Part shown: positions 1 through 17,365 of the stretch, one piece after another
Position numbering within the stretch: position 1 is the stretch's first letter
How the letters are laid out: each line of letters begins with the position of its first letter
NCBI GenBank assembly: GCA_000231825.2
Contig: JH720385.1
Coordinates: forward strand, 1-64,000
Source of the DNA: Tetrahymena elliotti 4EA
Taxonomy: Eukaryota; Ciliophora; Oligohymenophorea; Hymenostomatida; Tetrahymenidae
Length of the DNA: 64,000 nucleotides
Direction of reading: 5' to 3'
Position numbers and translations under genes: made by a program
The notes under the pieces: model-generated
Database searches by the model: none
What the model was told of the DNA's origin: nothing
The model's input: only the letters and a program-made list of their open reading frames with translations

Positions 1-57
1 AATAAGAATATTTTGGATGAAATTAAAAATGTTGCTTTAAAATTAAAAAAATTATGA
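1..57 (+). CDS. C-terminal tail of an unidentified protein (partial)
   Basis: The frame starting at base 1 is open from the window edge to a TGA at 55-57 and encodes about 18 residues (NKNILDEIKNVALKLKKL), a charged, heptad-like sequence that would suit a coiled-coil C-terminus. The following sequence is A+T rich with TGA in all frames, as expected for a 3' untranslated region. Too little is present to name a family, and the frame could also be open by chance. Confidence 0.4.
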   Translation, partial: NKNILDEIKNVALKLKKL

Positions 58-328
58 AATTTAATATGTAGAAGTAGATGAAAGAAGAGAAGGAAGAATA
101 TAAGTTTAATTAATTAACTAAAGTAGATTGACAAATAGATTTTCTCAGATTGCAAAAACTAGTAATAAATATTTTTTGTTTGAAAGAAAATTAATATCCA
201 AAGAGATCTTAATAAGAATAAGTAAATAAAATACAGATTAAGAAAATAGATCAAAAATTATAAATATATTCTTCTGATTAATAAATAAATACAATTAGTT
301 AAATTTAAAGAAATTATTAAAAAGAAAC

Positions 329-1891
329 ATGAGAATTATTAGAAAATTTATTAGCAAAGGTGAAGGATACTTAACTTTAGTTCCAACAGAAGAGGAAGAT
401 TACTGGCATATTTACAATTTAGTTTCTAATGGAGATATTGTCCGTTCCGCAACATTCAGAAAGATAACTAAGGAGTCTAAGACAGGAGTTAAAGATGTTA
501 TTAAAAAGAAAATAACTCTCACTTTAAAGATAGTAGCTATTAATTACTATGCAGGTGAGTTCTTGCAACTTTCTTTGAAGGGAAGAAATATTAAGGAAAA
601 TGATTATCTTAAGATGGGGCAATTCCATACTTTCAATTTAGAATTAGACTAGCAAATTACTATTATTAAGCAAAATTGGGACTCTTTCCATTTCAAGATT
701 ATTAAAGATATATCTGATCCTGTTCATGATTCAGAACTTGCTGCATTTGTTATGGATGAAGTAATTAATATTTTAAACTAGCTTTAAAGCATCATATCAT
801 TTTTTAGCTTTAGATAAGGAAAATAGAAAGAATTCATAAACATAGAAATTAGCTAGTATCTTTAGATAGTTTTATATTTTTTTTATTAATCATTATAGGG
901 TATAGCACATTTGTGTTTCATAAAGTCTTCTATCACAATAATGAAGCATAAAATAGAAAAACACATTCCTAAAAAGAAGAGTGGAGCTGAGCAACATGAT
1001 AAGGCTATGGAGAAGTTCTTTGAAACATGCTTTGAGTATTTGATGACTATGAATTATGACCAAATTAAGTGTCTAGTTCTTGCTTCTCCTGGATTTTGTA
1101 AAGATGAATTCTACAAATATATATAGGATTAAATGCATAGAGCAGATCTTGCAGCATTCAATAAGAGAACAAACTTCCTTTAAAAGATAGTTAGAGCAAA
1201 ATCATCTACTGGATATTTAAATAGTTTAAGTGAAGTATTAAGTGACCCCACTATCTAAGAGTAGTTAAAGGATACTAAGGCTATCAAAGAAGTTAAAGCT
1301 TTAGATGAATTTTACAAGGTAACTTTTATTTTTTTATTGATCATAAATAGAAAGATAAATAGATTGATACAGTCATTTTAGATTTAAGGTTAATTGTTTA
1401 TTTTTATTATTAAATATTAGGTTATGAGTAAGGATCCAGATATGGTTTGTTATGGCTAAAAGCATGTATTCAAAGCATATGAAGATAATGCAATTTAGAC
1501 ATTACTTATGAGTGATAGTCTCTTTAGAATTAAAGATTTGAGTTAACGTAAAAAATTTAACAATTTAATTGATGATACTAAGAAGAAAGGAATTGATTCA
1601 TTGATTTTCTCTAGTTTACATAGCAGTGGTGAAAAGTTAAATAATCTAACTGGTATTGCTGCTATTCTTAGATATCCTATACCATATGAAGATGAAGAGA
1701 TGGAGTAAACTGAAGAAATTGTTGAGAATTTTAGAGTTAAGATAGATGAAAGAGAAGAAGTCGAAGATGAAAAATCTGTAATAGGAGAAGATGATAAATT
1801 AGAAGCAGAAAAAATAGCAAAGGATTTAGAAGCATTTTCACTTGATAATTTGGATGAAGAATAGAAATAAGATGATGATGATGATTTTTGA
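329..1891 (+). CDS. PELO: Pelota / Dom34 ribosome-rescue factor
   Basis: Pelota recognises stalled ribosomes with an empty A site and, with Hbs1, splits them in no-go and nonstop mRNA decay. Three exons join in phase: 329-760, 899-1318 and 1421-1891, giving 440 residues. The eRF1-like N-terminal domain starts MRIIRKFISKGEGYLTLVP and includes WHIYNLV and the KG-N-I-EN-Y-K-G segment. The central domain has the QHDKAMEKFFE and VLASPGF motifs, and the C-terminal domain has IFSSLHSSGEKL and GIAAILRYP. The GGQ motif of true eRF1 is absent, as is normal for Pelota. TAA and TAG are read as Gln throughout. Relative to the usual 385 residues there is an extra acidic C-terminal extension of about 60 residues ending DDDDDF. 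Introns are 138 and 102 nt. The start is the first ATG of the conserved N-terminus, in A-rich context. Confidence 0.95.
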
Positions 1892-3770
1892 AATTTAACT
1901 TAAAACTAAAATTGTAGATATTTAAATATTAATTGCTTTATTTTATATTATTAATCTATCAATCAATCAATCAACCATACATTTATAAAATCTCTTAATT
2001 TAGCTGACCTTTTTATCAAGTACTTTTCTTACATTAAAAATATTAAGATAATTATAATTTTTTAAATTCAAAATTCTTTATCAAAATAAACTTTAAAATT
2101 AAACATTAAAACTATTTGTAACTTTTTTTCCTTTGGTTTTTTTAAATAAATGTAAGTTGATTACATCTCAAGTACATTTTACTGCATTAAATATTTGATT
2201 TAAAAACAATTTGAATATTTAATTTAAAAAAAATGCAAGTTCTTTACTCAATAAATATCATGTTTTTATCCTAAATTTTAAAAGATTAGTTATTAAATAA
2301 AATTCATGACTAACTTTCAATAATAGCATCATCTCAATCCTTTGAGAAAGTAATTTAGAAGATTATAACATAAAAGTTATTTAATAATGATTTTAAATTA
2401 AAAACTAATTTAATTTTTTTATTTTTGATATTTTATTTATTATCTAGATTATTTATTTAAATTCTCTAAAATCATGAAAAATAATTTTAAATGTTAATAA
2501 TTAACATTACATTAAAGTTTATCAACTTAAATTAATCATAGCAACCTATAATGATACTCAGTTTTCTAGCTAATTCTAGTGATTTAAATCAAAACAGTAG
2601 TAGAATTCTAGCAATTTTCACTCAATTTTATTAGTAAAGAAATGATTTACATTTTTTAAAAATGTTAATTAGGTTTAAAAAACATTTTAAATTTCCTTTG
2701 AGGTTTTTTATTTTTAATATCTTAAATCAACTCATTTTAAGATGCTTTTAAATTTCAACATAAAGAGATTATTTAAAAGACACAACAAATTATGATATTT
2801 AATTTAAAGTAAATTGAATATAGAAAACTTGAATTTTACACAGAAATGTTTATCTTTGAATAAAAATAAAATGAATTAAAAATTGCTTTTCATAAATTAA
2901 ATAGACAATTAAATTTAGTCTTTTTTGTGAGAGATGATTGAAGATATGTTTAGTAAGTATGTAATTTGAAAGCAATCAAATTATTGAAAGTAGAAATAAG
3001 AGTATATGAATATTGGAGGGAAGGTAAATATTAGAAGTAGAAATTAAAAAGAATATAAAAATGATAAAAAAATGGGATTAAATAAATTAAAAAAGTAGAA
3101 TGACGGAGGTAGAAATGCAGGATTGGTTAAGGATAGATTATAATAATAGAAAGATATTTTGAAATAGTAGTCTGAGTGTATGGAAAAGAAATAAATGGAT
3201 ATAATTTTAATTAGGATATTGCTTGATCAAATAAAGTGAATAATTTAAATATTTTAAAAATGAAAAAAAGATATTTAGGAACATATAAAAAAATGCTGGA
3301 GACTGAAGGATAAAACAATGAAGGAAAGAATATAAAGAGAAAAATACAAGGAAGAGTGAAAATAGTGTGGATAAAAAGTAAAAAGAATTTCAAATTATTT
3401 TTAAAGAGGGTTCAAAGTTATTTAGATTTTTTTTCTTCTCCTCGTTTGTAGTAGTGATCCATCAATTCATAAATTAATGAAAATTGTTCTTTTTTCTTTA
3501 TTCTTATGTTCTATTGAAATATGCAGAAAAAATTAGAAAGATGGGAAGAGAAGGGACAGATAGATACACTCAATGCAAATAAATAAATTAGCAAAGAAAG
3601 AGAGACAGACAATCATATTGTATTTGCGATTGATTTACCATAGAGTTTGCATTTAGTTATACAAGCATCTTAAAAGGAAAAAGGCAAAAAAATCAAAACA
3701 AAAAAGCGAAAAAAAAAAATCAAATAATTATATTAATATAAATCAAAGAAAAAAGAGAAAACAAACAAAA
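1892..3770. other. Intergenic region between Pelota and NAC-beta
   Basis: About 1.9 kb with no convincing open frame in either direction under the TGA-only code. The first kilobase is plain A+T-rich sequence with TCAA tetranucleotide runs near 1960. From about 2930 to 3420 the plus strand becomes strikingly purine rich (GA-rich), with G+A well above C+T. The last 350 bases are A-rich and presumably contain the NAC-beta promoter and 5' leader. The short minus-strand frame at 3211-3393 is only the Phe/Leu/Ile-rich complement of this purine tract. Confidence 0.6.
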
Positions 3771-5558
3771 ATGAATCAAGAAGTCTTAGAAGCTAGAAAG
3801 AAATTATAAGAAAAGATTGGTGACTCCAGAACCGGTGGTAAGGGTACCCAAAGAAGAAAGGTCAAGAAGGTTACCAAGACCCAAATTACTGATGACAAGA
3901 AGCTCAAGACCGTCATCAAGAAGTTCGGTGTCCAACCTTTCTAAGGCATCGATGAAGTCAACATGTTCAAGGACGACAAGACCATCTTACACTTCGAAAG
4001 ACCCGAAGGTAATTTAACAATAGAAAATTCTTTTTGAATAAAACTATTTCTATCTTGTATTAATTAATTTATTCTTTAATCAATAGTCTTGGCCTCCATC
4101 CAAAATAACACCTTCGTCGTTATCGGCAAGAGCGAAACCAAGAGTAAGAATTTTACAAATATTTAGTTTTATTCCATCATATTTGTGATCAATCAACAAT
4201 ATATATGCTCTTAATCAAAGCAAGAGAGAGATTTTAGTGTTAATATTAGATCCTCCTTAAAGTGAATTAGACTTAAAGTTATGAATAAAAGGTAGTAATA
4301 TCTCTCGAACTTAACATTCATTAGGTAGAGCAATTTTACAAGCAATATTTCTATCATACGAATGAGTACCTTGTTGTTTAAATAGCTATCCCTTTAGAAT
4401 AAACTTTTAGCTTGATAGAAATAAACTAATAAATAGATAGATAAACATAAATACATAGACCTAAAAATTTAGCTAAATTTTATACTCTACCACTTCGATC
4501 TATATATAAGTTAGAATATTTAATAGGTCTCTTTTTGATATTCTTCATTATTATTTGCTATTTTAAGATACTTCTTTGCTCTGCGTAGATCTCTCTAATA
4601 CATCATTTGGTGTATTATCTATGTTTAAGATTTTAGACTAATTAAAGAGTTGTTTGTTTAAATCTTTTTAAAAATTAGAATTCTGAAATTTAGTAAAAAA
4701 AAATAACAAAGATTTCTTTTTGCTCTATCTAATCTTAGAACAAATTTTATTTGATTCTCTTAGATGGCATGACGCATTTGCTTAACTCTGAAAAATAATC
4801 ACATTTATCAACCATCTTTAAAAATAACAAGCATAGGATATTGCTAAATTAAAAAAATAATTATCTTTCTCAAACAATCAAACTTTTCTACTTACTTACT
4901 TACTTATTTATTTGTTTGTTTGTTTGTTTTTGGTTCTGCTTTGAAATTGATGAAAGCTTATCCACTTCAAATTTGATTTAGAAATTCACTAGTTGTAATG
5001 AAACGAAACGAATCTAATCAATTTTTAAATCGAATTTAGAGATCTCCTTGATTATTCTGTTGTTGGTTGATTAAAAACAACAAATCTAATATAAAAGAAA
5101 TATTTATTTATTTAAAGCCTACTTCAAATCTATGAATGAATGAATTAATTAATTAAGTAATAAACATCTACCAGATAAATAGGACTCTTTTAAAATTAAA
5201 TTAGATAGCTAGCTAGCTAGTATGGCTATTAAGATGCTTTAAATAATACAAATTAACTACTAAAATCTCTCCCTCGAAACCAATTTTTAAAAAAATTGAA
5301 CCCAAAAACAATTGTTTATGATTGATCATATTAACATTTTTTATTCTTTAATTTAAAAATTAATTTTAATTTTAATGAATAGACGTCAAGGATTTATTAC
5401 CTGATATCTTACAACACCTCGGACCCAAGTAACTCGGTGACTTGAAGGACTTATTGACCTCCATGGGTGGTGAAAAGAAGGAAAAGGCTGGTGATGAAGA
5501 AGAAGAAATCCCCACTCTTGAATCTAACTTCGAAGATGCTACCAAGAAGGTTGATTGA
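3771..5558 (+). CDS. BTF3: Nascent polypeptide-associated complex subunit beta (BTF3/EGD1)
   Basis: NAC-beta dimerises with NAC-alpha and binds ribosomes at the tunnel exit, shielding nascent chains and limiting SRP mistargeting. Exons 3771-4008, 4087-4143 and 5383-5558 join in phase to 156 residues, the normal size for the family. The N-terminus carries the ribosome-contacting basic motif RRKVKK (residues 28-33) after GGKGT. The NAC domain follows, with [35 protein letters not shown] and [11 protein letters not shown]. An acidic tail [15 protein letters not shown] matches the conserved C-terminus. Codon choice is unlike most of the window: GGT, ACC, GTC, AAG, TTC and ATC dominate, as in highly expressed ciliate genes. 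Intron 1 is 78 nt; intron 2 is 1,239 nt, unusually long. Confidence 0.95.
4144..5382 (+). other. Long second intron of the NAC-beta gene
   Basis: This 1,239-nt intron begins GTAAGAA and ends TTTTAATGAATAG. It is about 16 times the length of the first intron of the same gene. It contains somewhat less A+T-rich stretches (about 4200-4330 and 4560-4640), an imperfect hairpin around 4600-4620 (AATACATCA / TGGTGTATT), a CTTA/TTTG tetranucleotide tract (about 4890-4930) and a palindromic AGCT repeat (about 5206-5221). Translation-related genes often host intronic snoRNAs, but I could not find a clear box C/D or H/ACA pair. Confidence 0.7.
4890..4930. repeat. CTTA/TTTG tetranucleotide microsatellite
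   Basis: Tandem CTTA units pass into TTTA and then TTTG units inside the long NAC-beta intron. It is a simple-sequence tract with no coding meaning. Confidence 0.8.
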
Positions 5559-6537
5559 GAATGTTTGTTATGAGAATACTCACATAATTATAAATACACA
5601 TAAATATTTAAAGTATTTAAAACATATAACCACTAATTCAATTAAAAAGCTAAGGAAGGTGAAGACATACATTAAATTATATAGGCATTTTCCTTTAGTA
5701 AAACTACCACACAGGCTAAAATAAACAATATAGTTCTCGATTTATATATTTTTATATGTTGTTCTTTTTTTTATCTGCTATTTTTCTCACAGCTGTGTTG
5801 AAAATTATTTAATTACAACTATCATTTATTAATTATCTTTCATTTTACTCCTGTCTGTCTACCTCAAATCATTTTTATTACTCCATTTTATTCAACTCTT
5901 CTAACTAGTTAACGGTCTCTTACAAATCTCTTTCTTTTTCTTTCAAAATTAAATTTTTGATGTCTACTTAATTCACAAAGTGTATCTTGCTGAAATCCTA
6001 ATTCTACTTCATTCATTTTTCATATAGTATTATCCTCAGTTGGAGTGTTTAAGATGCTGTCAATCGCAAATATTTTGTACTTTTTTGTTGCTCTTCAAAA
6101 ATCTAGAAATTGAGCCCTCAATAATTTTGAACTTTATTTAATTAAAAAGTTTATTTTTTTTTACTTTAAAATTAATTCAAAAAAAGCAAAAAAACAAATA
6201 AAAAAAATTGTTTAAATCAATTTAAAAAAAAAAATCAAAAAAAAATTATTTTAAAAATAAAAAAAATCTTTCATAAAATTTCTTAAAAGAAATTATTGTT
6301 TAGAAAAAAAGTAAGTAACTAAACAAATAAAATTAGATTTAATTTAATTGGCTGAAAATGTATTTCATTTGTATTGTTTTTTTGTTTAACTAATTCTTTG
6401 ATTTATCATTAATTTTGAGCAACACTATTTTTAATACATAAATAGCTGACTAAATTACTTTTTGCATAATTAAAAAAAGTATAAAAAATTAATTCTCCTT
6501 AAAAATTAAAAAAAAATATTTCAAAAAATAGTATAAA
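5559..6537. other. Intergenic region, NAC-beta 3' flank to small basic gene
   Basis: About 980 bases, A+T rich, with no supported gene. Homopolymer A and T runs dominate the second half (about 6130-6300), which would contain the promoter and leader of the next gene. The open frame that continues rightwards from 5467 is an off-frame shadow of NAC-beta exon 3 running into this flank. Confidence 0.6.
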
Positions 6538-6861
6538 ATGGCTCGTGAAAGTGACTTCAACAGAAAAAAACTCTAAAATACTAAGATTAGGTAAATACTC
6601 TATTTAAAAATATAGTCATCTAAATTAAAATGAATAATAAATAGACGTGATAGAGCTAAGAACATCAGAAAGCAAAAGAAACAAAATACTTTGAACAAAG
6701 CCAAAGAAGCCCTATAAAATGAAATGAATGTTGAAGAAGCTGTCGTTTTAGATAAGAAAGGTAGAAGAGAATAAAGAAAGAAATAATAGAAGATTGAAAA
6801 GAAAGAGCGTCTTAGAAAATTTAGAGAAGAAAGATAAAATGAAATTAATGAAGAATAATGA
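6538..6861 (+). CDS. Small basic coiled-coil protein, unknown function
   Basis: Two exons, 6538-6590 and 6645-6861, flank a 54-nt GTAAAT...ATAG intron and encode 89 residues. The protein starts MARESDFNRKKLQNTKIR and is dominated by Lys, Arg, Glu and Gln, with no hydrophobic core and a long predicted helix from about residue 20 to the end. The repeated KKQ, RREQRKK and KKERLRKFREE segments suggest a nucleolar or RNA-associated factor, but I recognise no family. A second in-frame TGA lies 9 bases after the first, inside an ATGA tetranucleotide run. The short, precise intron restores frame and A-rich sequence precedes the ATG, so I believe the gene is real. Function is unassigned. Confidence 0.75.
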
Positions 6862-7591
6862 ATGAATGAATGATTAGTTAATTAAGTATTTATTAAATGT
6901 GTATTTCGTGTAGATAAGCAAGAGTTAATTAATTAATTAATAGTTTCTTCAAAGATATTCTCTCATTTTGCAAACTTTAATTCTGAAACATTTTACTAGT
7001 TCAACTGATATAATTAAAAAATAATTTGATTTTGAATTTTTTATATTTTGGTTTTTTTCTATTATCTATCTTGGTCTATTTTAACCTTTAATAATTGTTT
7101 TTTGTTAAATCTAACTATTTGGTATTCAAATAGACTTAACCAGCTGAAGCAAAAATATATTTTAGATGAAAAATATAATATTATTGTTCAAATATCTTTT
7201 CAAATTAAAACATTAAAAAATTAATTAATTAAAAAATATAAAGTAGGAATAAACATCTTATACTAAAGATTTTAATTTCTAAATTAAGATTGGTATAACA
7301 AAAAAAAATTGTTAAAAAAAGTTGAACAAACAAATAAATAATCGTTGAATTACTAATTTAATTAAATTCATAATTTTATAAAATTAATGATTTGATAATA
7401 ATATCAAATAGCAATAAGATAATCTCAGCCAACAAATTCTGTCAAACAATTAGTTAATAGTCTATCTAATTATTTCAAATACAAGAAAATCAAAAGTATT
7501 ATTAGCATTCTTTACTTTTTAGCATTAGTAAATAGCAAGAGTATTTTTATTACTGAAGTGAACACTAAAGACTTGTATTATTGATAAAAAT
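6862..7591. other. Intergenic region upstream of the TTLL gene
   Basis: About 730 bases of A+T-rich sequence with frequent TGA in all frames. An in-frame TGA lies shortly before the TTLL start at 7592, which supports that start. Nothing else is supported here. Confidence 0.6.
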
Positions 7592-12695
<5,104 letters not shown>

Positions 12696-15600
12696 AATTT
12701 ACCAGTAATAATTAATTAAATTCTAATTTTCATTTTTTATTTTTAAGAATTAATTCATTTTTTGGCAAGTTTTTAAAAATTTCATTTTTTAATTCTTTTA
12801 TTTATGTTGAATATTTTTAATTTTTTCCGGAATAACAAAAATAGATAGATATTTTTTAAACTTTATTTCAATTTTAACTATTAGAACTCAAACATATACA
12901 TACATTTATGTGCTTATAACATTTTATATGCAAGAAATTCCCTAAAAATAGAGTTTTTGGTATCTAAATTTCTGAAATAAATTAAAAATCCTATTTATTC
13001 AAATTTAGGATTTATTCATTTTATATGCAAAAGCTAAGGTAGGAAGGCAGAGAAACAAATACAGAAAATAATTAATGGATATATGATGAGATCAGAATAA
13101 TTTGTTCACCTCAATGAGAAGGATTTATCTATTTATATCCTGAAAATATACTTGTTAGTTTTTTAATTGATCTAAAGAAAATAAATTTATGAAGAAAATG
13201 GAAATTTATTTTAAATGCTGGGTGTTTAATTTAGTTTATCAATAAAATAAAGTAAGTAAGTTTGAGAGTTAGAAAGAGGAGTGGATTGTTTTGAAAAGAT
13301 AATTGAATAGAAAAAAAGGTTAAATTAATAGCTAGAATGATAAAATTTATTTTAAAAATAGCTCATATTAATTACTGATAAAACTTAAATTATTTGATCG
13401 AGAAGAATACTATTGTGAGTGAAATTTATTTTAGAAAGAAGAAATGTATTTTACATCTAGATCTAGTATTTTGAAGCCACTCTAGAATATTAAATAATTT
13501 TTTATTAATGACGAAACTACATACATCTTCCTTTAATTTTCATTTTTGTCTATTATTCATGAGAAGGCTAGTTAATTTCAGGGTAAATCTTATATAATTT
13601 AGTAATTACTATTTAATTATTTCAAAGATAAGTTTACTATGATATCGCTATTTACAATTTTTTAATAATTCCTTCCTTTTATTACTAGAGTAACAAAAAC
13701 AACTTTTGTAGAAATAATTAACCTCAAATACATTTTGTTTCAAAGGACTGCATCATCTTGTATCAATTTTAATTTTCTTACAATTTCTAATTTACAACAA
13801 ACAACAGCTTCTTTGTATTATAAAAGAAAGAGTGATTCTACCAATAGTCTCTCTTTTTACATCACATTCATAGATATCAATCAGTAAATTAAAATAATTA
13901 TCTGTAATTAAATCACTAGATCATCTTTTCATTTTAACATTTTCACTAAATTGAACTTAACTATCTAAGTGAAGCAAGCTTATGATTTATAATAATTTCA
14001 CTTTATGTTTAAAATGTTATATGATATCATTTACCACAAAACATTACAATTTTTGCTTATCGTCATGTATATCAACTTATTTTTAATTAATTCTAATGAT
14101 ATAGCATGACAAATTTAAATCATTATTAAATATTTTTAAAATAGATTGACTAAAATATAAAAAAAATTTTAGTTTAACATCTATTAACAGAAATTATTAT
14201 TTCAGATTTATTCAAGGTAAAATATCCAACTATCATTTAACAAATATAAATTTTTATTACATTAATCTAAATTTGAAAAAACATATTTTTGAATCAAAAT
14301 TTTAATTGAATTTTTTTAAATAACTACCAAGATAAATAAGATAAATTCTTATATTATATTTGTTCAGTTAAATGTTGAAACCAATCACAATTCTTTATGT
14401 TAATCGTAATCAAAGAATAGTATTTTCTACTTCTTTGCTTTATTTCAATCAAAAATATGTAATTCAGTAAAATAAGCTGCTCATTAATCAGATTAAAGAT
14501 AACATACAAACAAAATTCAGGACCGGTGAAACTTATATCTTTTTTAAATAAATTTACATTAAACATATAGTAGCCCTACTTAAATTACACAAAAAGCATA
14601 TCAAATAGATTTTACACGTTAAAGCAGGCAAGCTATGGTTAATAATCCTATTTTTTTCAAAGAGAAAAATGGGAAAATAAAATTTATTCAAAAATTGGAA
14701 AATATATTTTCTTTTTGGTTTTCTATTTTTTTCTTGATGATAATTGTGACAAAATCCTCTTCTAAGGTTTAACTTAAGCTAAGATTTTGTTGTTATTAGA
14801 TGCATTTAGGTACACGAAGAAATATCAAATTTTTTACCTGTATGTATGTCTATTTGCCCATCAGTCAGTATCAGTCTTTATGTTGGATAAGTTTCTTAGA
14901 TGGTCAAATTAATTTTTGATTGATTAATGTGATTTGAAAACAAGTAATAAATAGATTTAACATTAAAACTTTACTTTTGTTTTTGTTCATGTTTGTGTTT
15001 TGCCTTACTATTAATTAAGATTATTTATTCGAATAACTTTAAAGTTTTTTAAAATTTATCTATATAGATTTAAATGTAAGAATAAACAAACAAATGCTGT
15101 AATGAAATTAATTACACACAGTTGAAATTTTAGTTTTAATAAATTAGTATAATTTAAAATATTAAATTGCTCTGAATTAATTTTCCATCTTCTCCTACTG
15201 GTTGGTTTACAAATTTATAAATAAATAAATTTTTTACTTGCATGTGTGTTTTTGTGTGTCCATTAAACCCTGAATAAATTCAGATAAAGATAATAAGGAG
15301 AATATTTCTCTGTGACTTTATTCTTAATTTGATTTCTAAATAATTCTTCAAAGCATTATATAGACTGACATTTTATTTACCACAATCTATAAAATAAGAT
15401 CTATATCTAAATTTATGAGATCCAAACTTAATTTTAAGAATCTATCTTAAGAACTTATTAGCCATGAAATAGATTTACAGAACAAGCTGCTTGTAAGGAT
15501 CCTTACTGCCTTGGTTTCTAAACTGGATATAAACATCATGCTTAAAATTAATAAAATTGTCATTTCGAAAAATTAAACAGCCGCTTTTAATTAGCTCTAC

Positions 15601-16885
15601 TTGTTAATAAAGAACTTTTAATATTTAGGAATGAAATGAGTCAAATAAACTCAGATTAAAATGGATTAATAATGGTATTTCTTTTAAACGTGGATAGAGT
15701 AATTATTGATATATAAAGTGTAGATTCAAAGAAAATACATTAAAAATATGAGATCCTTCTTGAACGAATAAATGATTAAACTCTCCTAGATCTTTTTTTA
15801 ATGACTGTTTTAGTATTTCAATAGTAATTCTTTAAATAGGATTGAATATTATTACACAGACACTTCAAAATATAAGGTAAATTAGTAAAAATTTGCAAGC
15901 TACTATTCAAGTACTTGAATTAACCTCAAAAAGTACATGTTAGCTACCAACTGAAAACAAATTTGTTTTCATAGAATATTTATAGCCATTAGTATCAAAA
16001 AAATATTGGTCATCCAATCAGCCAGCAACAATATTTTGTGAGAATTCAACAGTAATTTAGTTGAAGGCAAAAAAATTTAAAAAAAAAATAGTGAATGTCT
16101 GTCTGTCTTATTATAAATCAAAAATATCGAGATTCATCATAAAAAAAATAGTGAATATGAAAAAGTTTAATGGTTTGCAATACACAACTGAAATAGTTGC
16201 AAGAAGATAAATAGAGGCTAAATACAAATAACAAAATAAAAAAACCAGTGGAGTGGGGGATTTAGAAAATAAAATTAATTAGAAACATTTATCAGAAATG
16301 AAAAAAATGTTTGGGTAGTTTTAATTATTAATTATTGTTCGATGTGACGATGATTTAAGAATTAATTAACTAATTAAAAAATAAGATAATTAAGGGGGTT
16401 AGATTATTTAATATTTCAACTTATAATCTGATAATACAACTAAAACATCATTTAGATTAGAAATGGTTACTCTCACAAATAATTTAAACGCCATATAGTG
16501 TTAAATTAAAATATGCATTTCTCAAAAGTGATGTAAGATTGATGAAATATCAGATAAATTGCCATTAGCAACTTAATATAATTAATTAAATACAATAAAA
16601 TCAGATATTTCTGAAAAGCAAAAGAAAATTTTAAAAAAACCAACTCAGTCAATTAATCTTTCTTTCTTTTAGTCACTGCTTTTCTCAAAAATAACTCATA
16701 AATAAACACTTCACAAAACCATTTATCAAGCCAAACGAAAACAAACTTACAAATATAAACACTTTAAACTCAAGATAAATCCATCTATCTTTCTTTCTGA
16801 TAATATTTTTTACAACCAACGATTACTTACTTACTTTGTAAACGATAGATAAAAAAGATAAATTAAATTTTACTGAATCTAAAAA
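12696..16885. other. Gene-poor A+T-rich region
   Basis: About 4.2 kb in which I see no gene on either strand under the TGA-only code. It contains T-rich and A-rich runs, a GTGT microsatellite near 15240, GTCT repeats near 16100, and two copies of AAAAAAAATAGTGAAT exactly 60 bases apart (16081 and 16141). The minus-strand frame at 14354-14566 lacks TAA/TAG codons, an unlikely property for a real gene here, and has no recognisable motif. The last few hundred bases should contain the promoter of the gene at 16886. Confidence 0.55.
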
Positions 16886-17365
16886 ATGATGCAAAAAGGT
16901 GACATATAAGGTATTATTTGCTCAGAAATAATATAATAATATCAATCAGAATTCGACTTGCTGAATGATGATTCCTTACTTTAAGAATTCAATAAACTGT
17001 AGAAATCCAATTTCCTCAAAAACATCTTGCGCTCTTTTTATGTTTACATCCTTGAGGAAGGTGATGAAATAGTCATAGAAAGTATTGTTCAAGATTCTAA
17101 AAAGAATATCAATTAAATTAGAAAAGAGTTCAATGCTTTCACTAAAAATAAAAAATTAAATCAGGCAACTCTTCTTTCATTTATGAAGAGCAAGAGATTT
17201 AGTAAGATTTTCTATTATTATTTAAGCTATTATAGCTTAGATTGGATCATGAAAGGATCTATCCAAGATGTTTAAACTCATGTCTTGTGCATTACTCACC
17301 TAAAGAGATGCTTCCACTCTGAAGATCTCATAAATTCAATAAGAATTTACAAAAAACATATCTGA
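16886..17365 (+). CDS. Conserved unknown protein, copy A of a paralog pair
   Basis: A single uninterrupted exon encodes 159 residues with TAA/TAG as Gln and a TGA stop. The start is taken at the first of two adjacent ATGs. I do not recognise the family. The conserved core runs from about residue 45 to the end: KNILRSFYVYILEEGDEI, a VIESIVQDS segment, INQIRKEFNAF, KNKKLNQATLLSFMKSKRF, a Tyr-rich stretch (FYYYLSYYSLDWIMKGSI) and THVLCITHLKRC. No signal peptide or membrane helix is obvious; the pattern fits an all-helical cytoplasmic protein. A close paralog lies at 27543-27998, which is strong evidence that both are genuine genes under purifying selection. Confidence 0.85.

Noticed and set aside
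3817..4017. Plus-strand frame of 66 codons overlapping NAC-beta exon 1
   Set aside because: It is the off-frame reading of a GC-richer, highly expressed exon. The true frame gives an unmistakable NAC-beta protein.
14354..14566. Minus-strand frame of 70 codons
   Set aside because: It is open even with TAA/TAG counted as stops, which is unlike real genes here, and it has no motif, no introns leading to more coding sequence, and no paralog.
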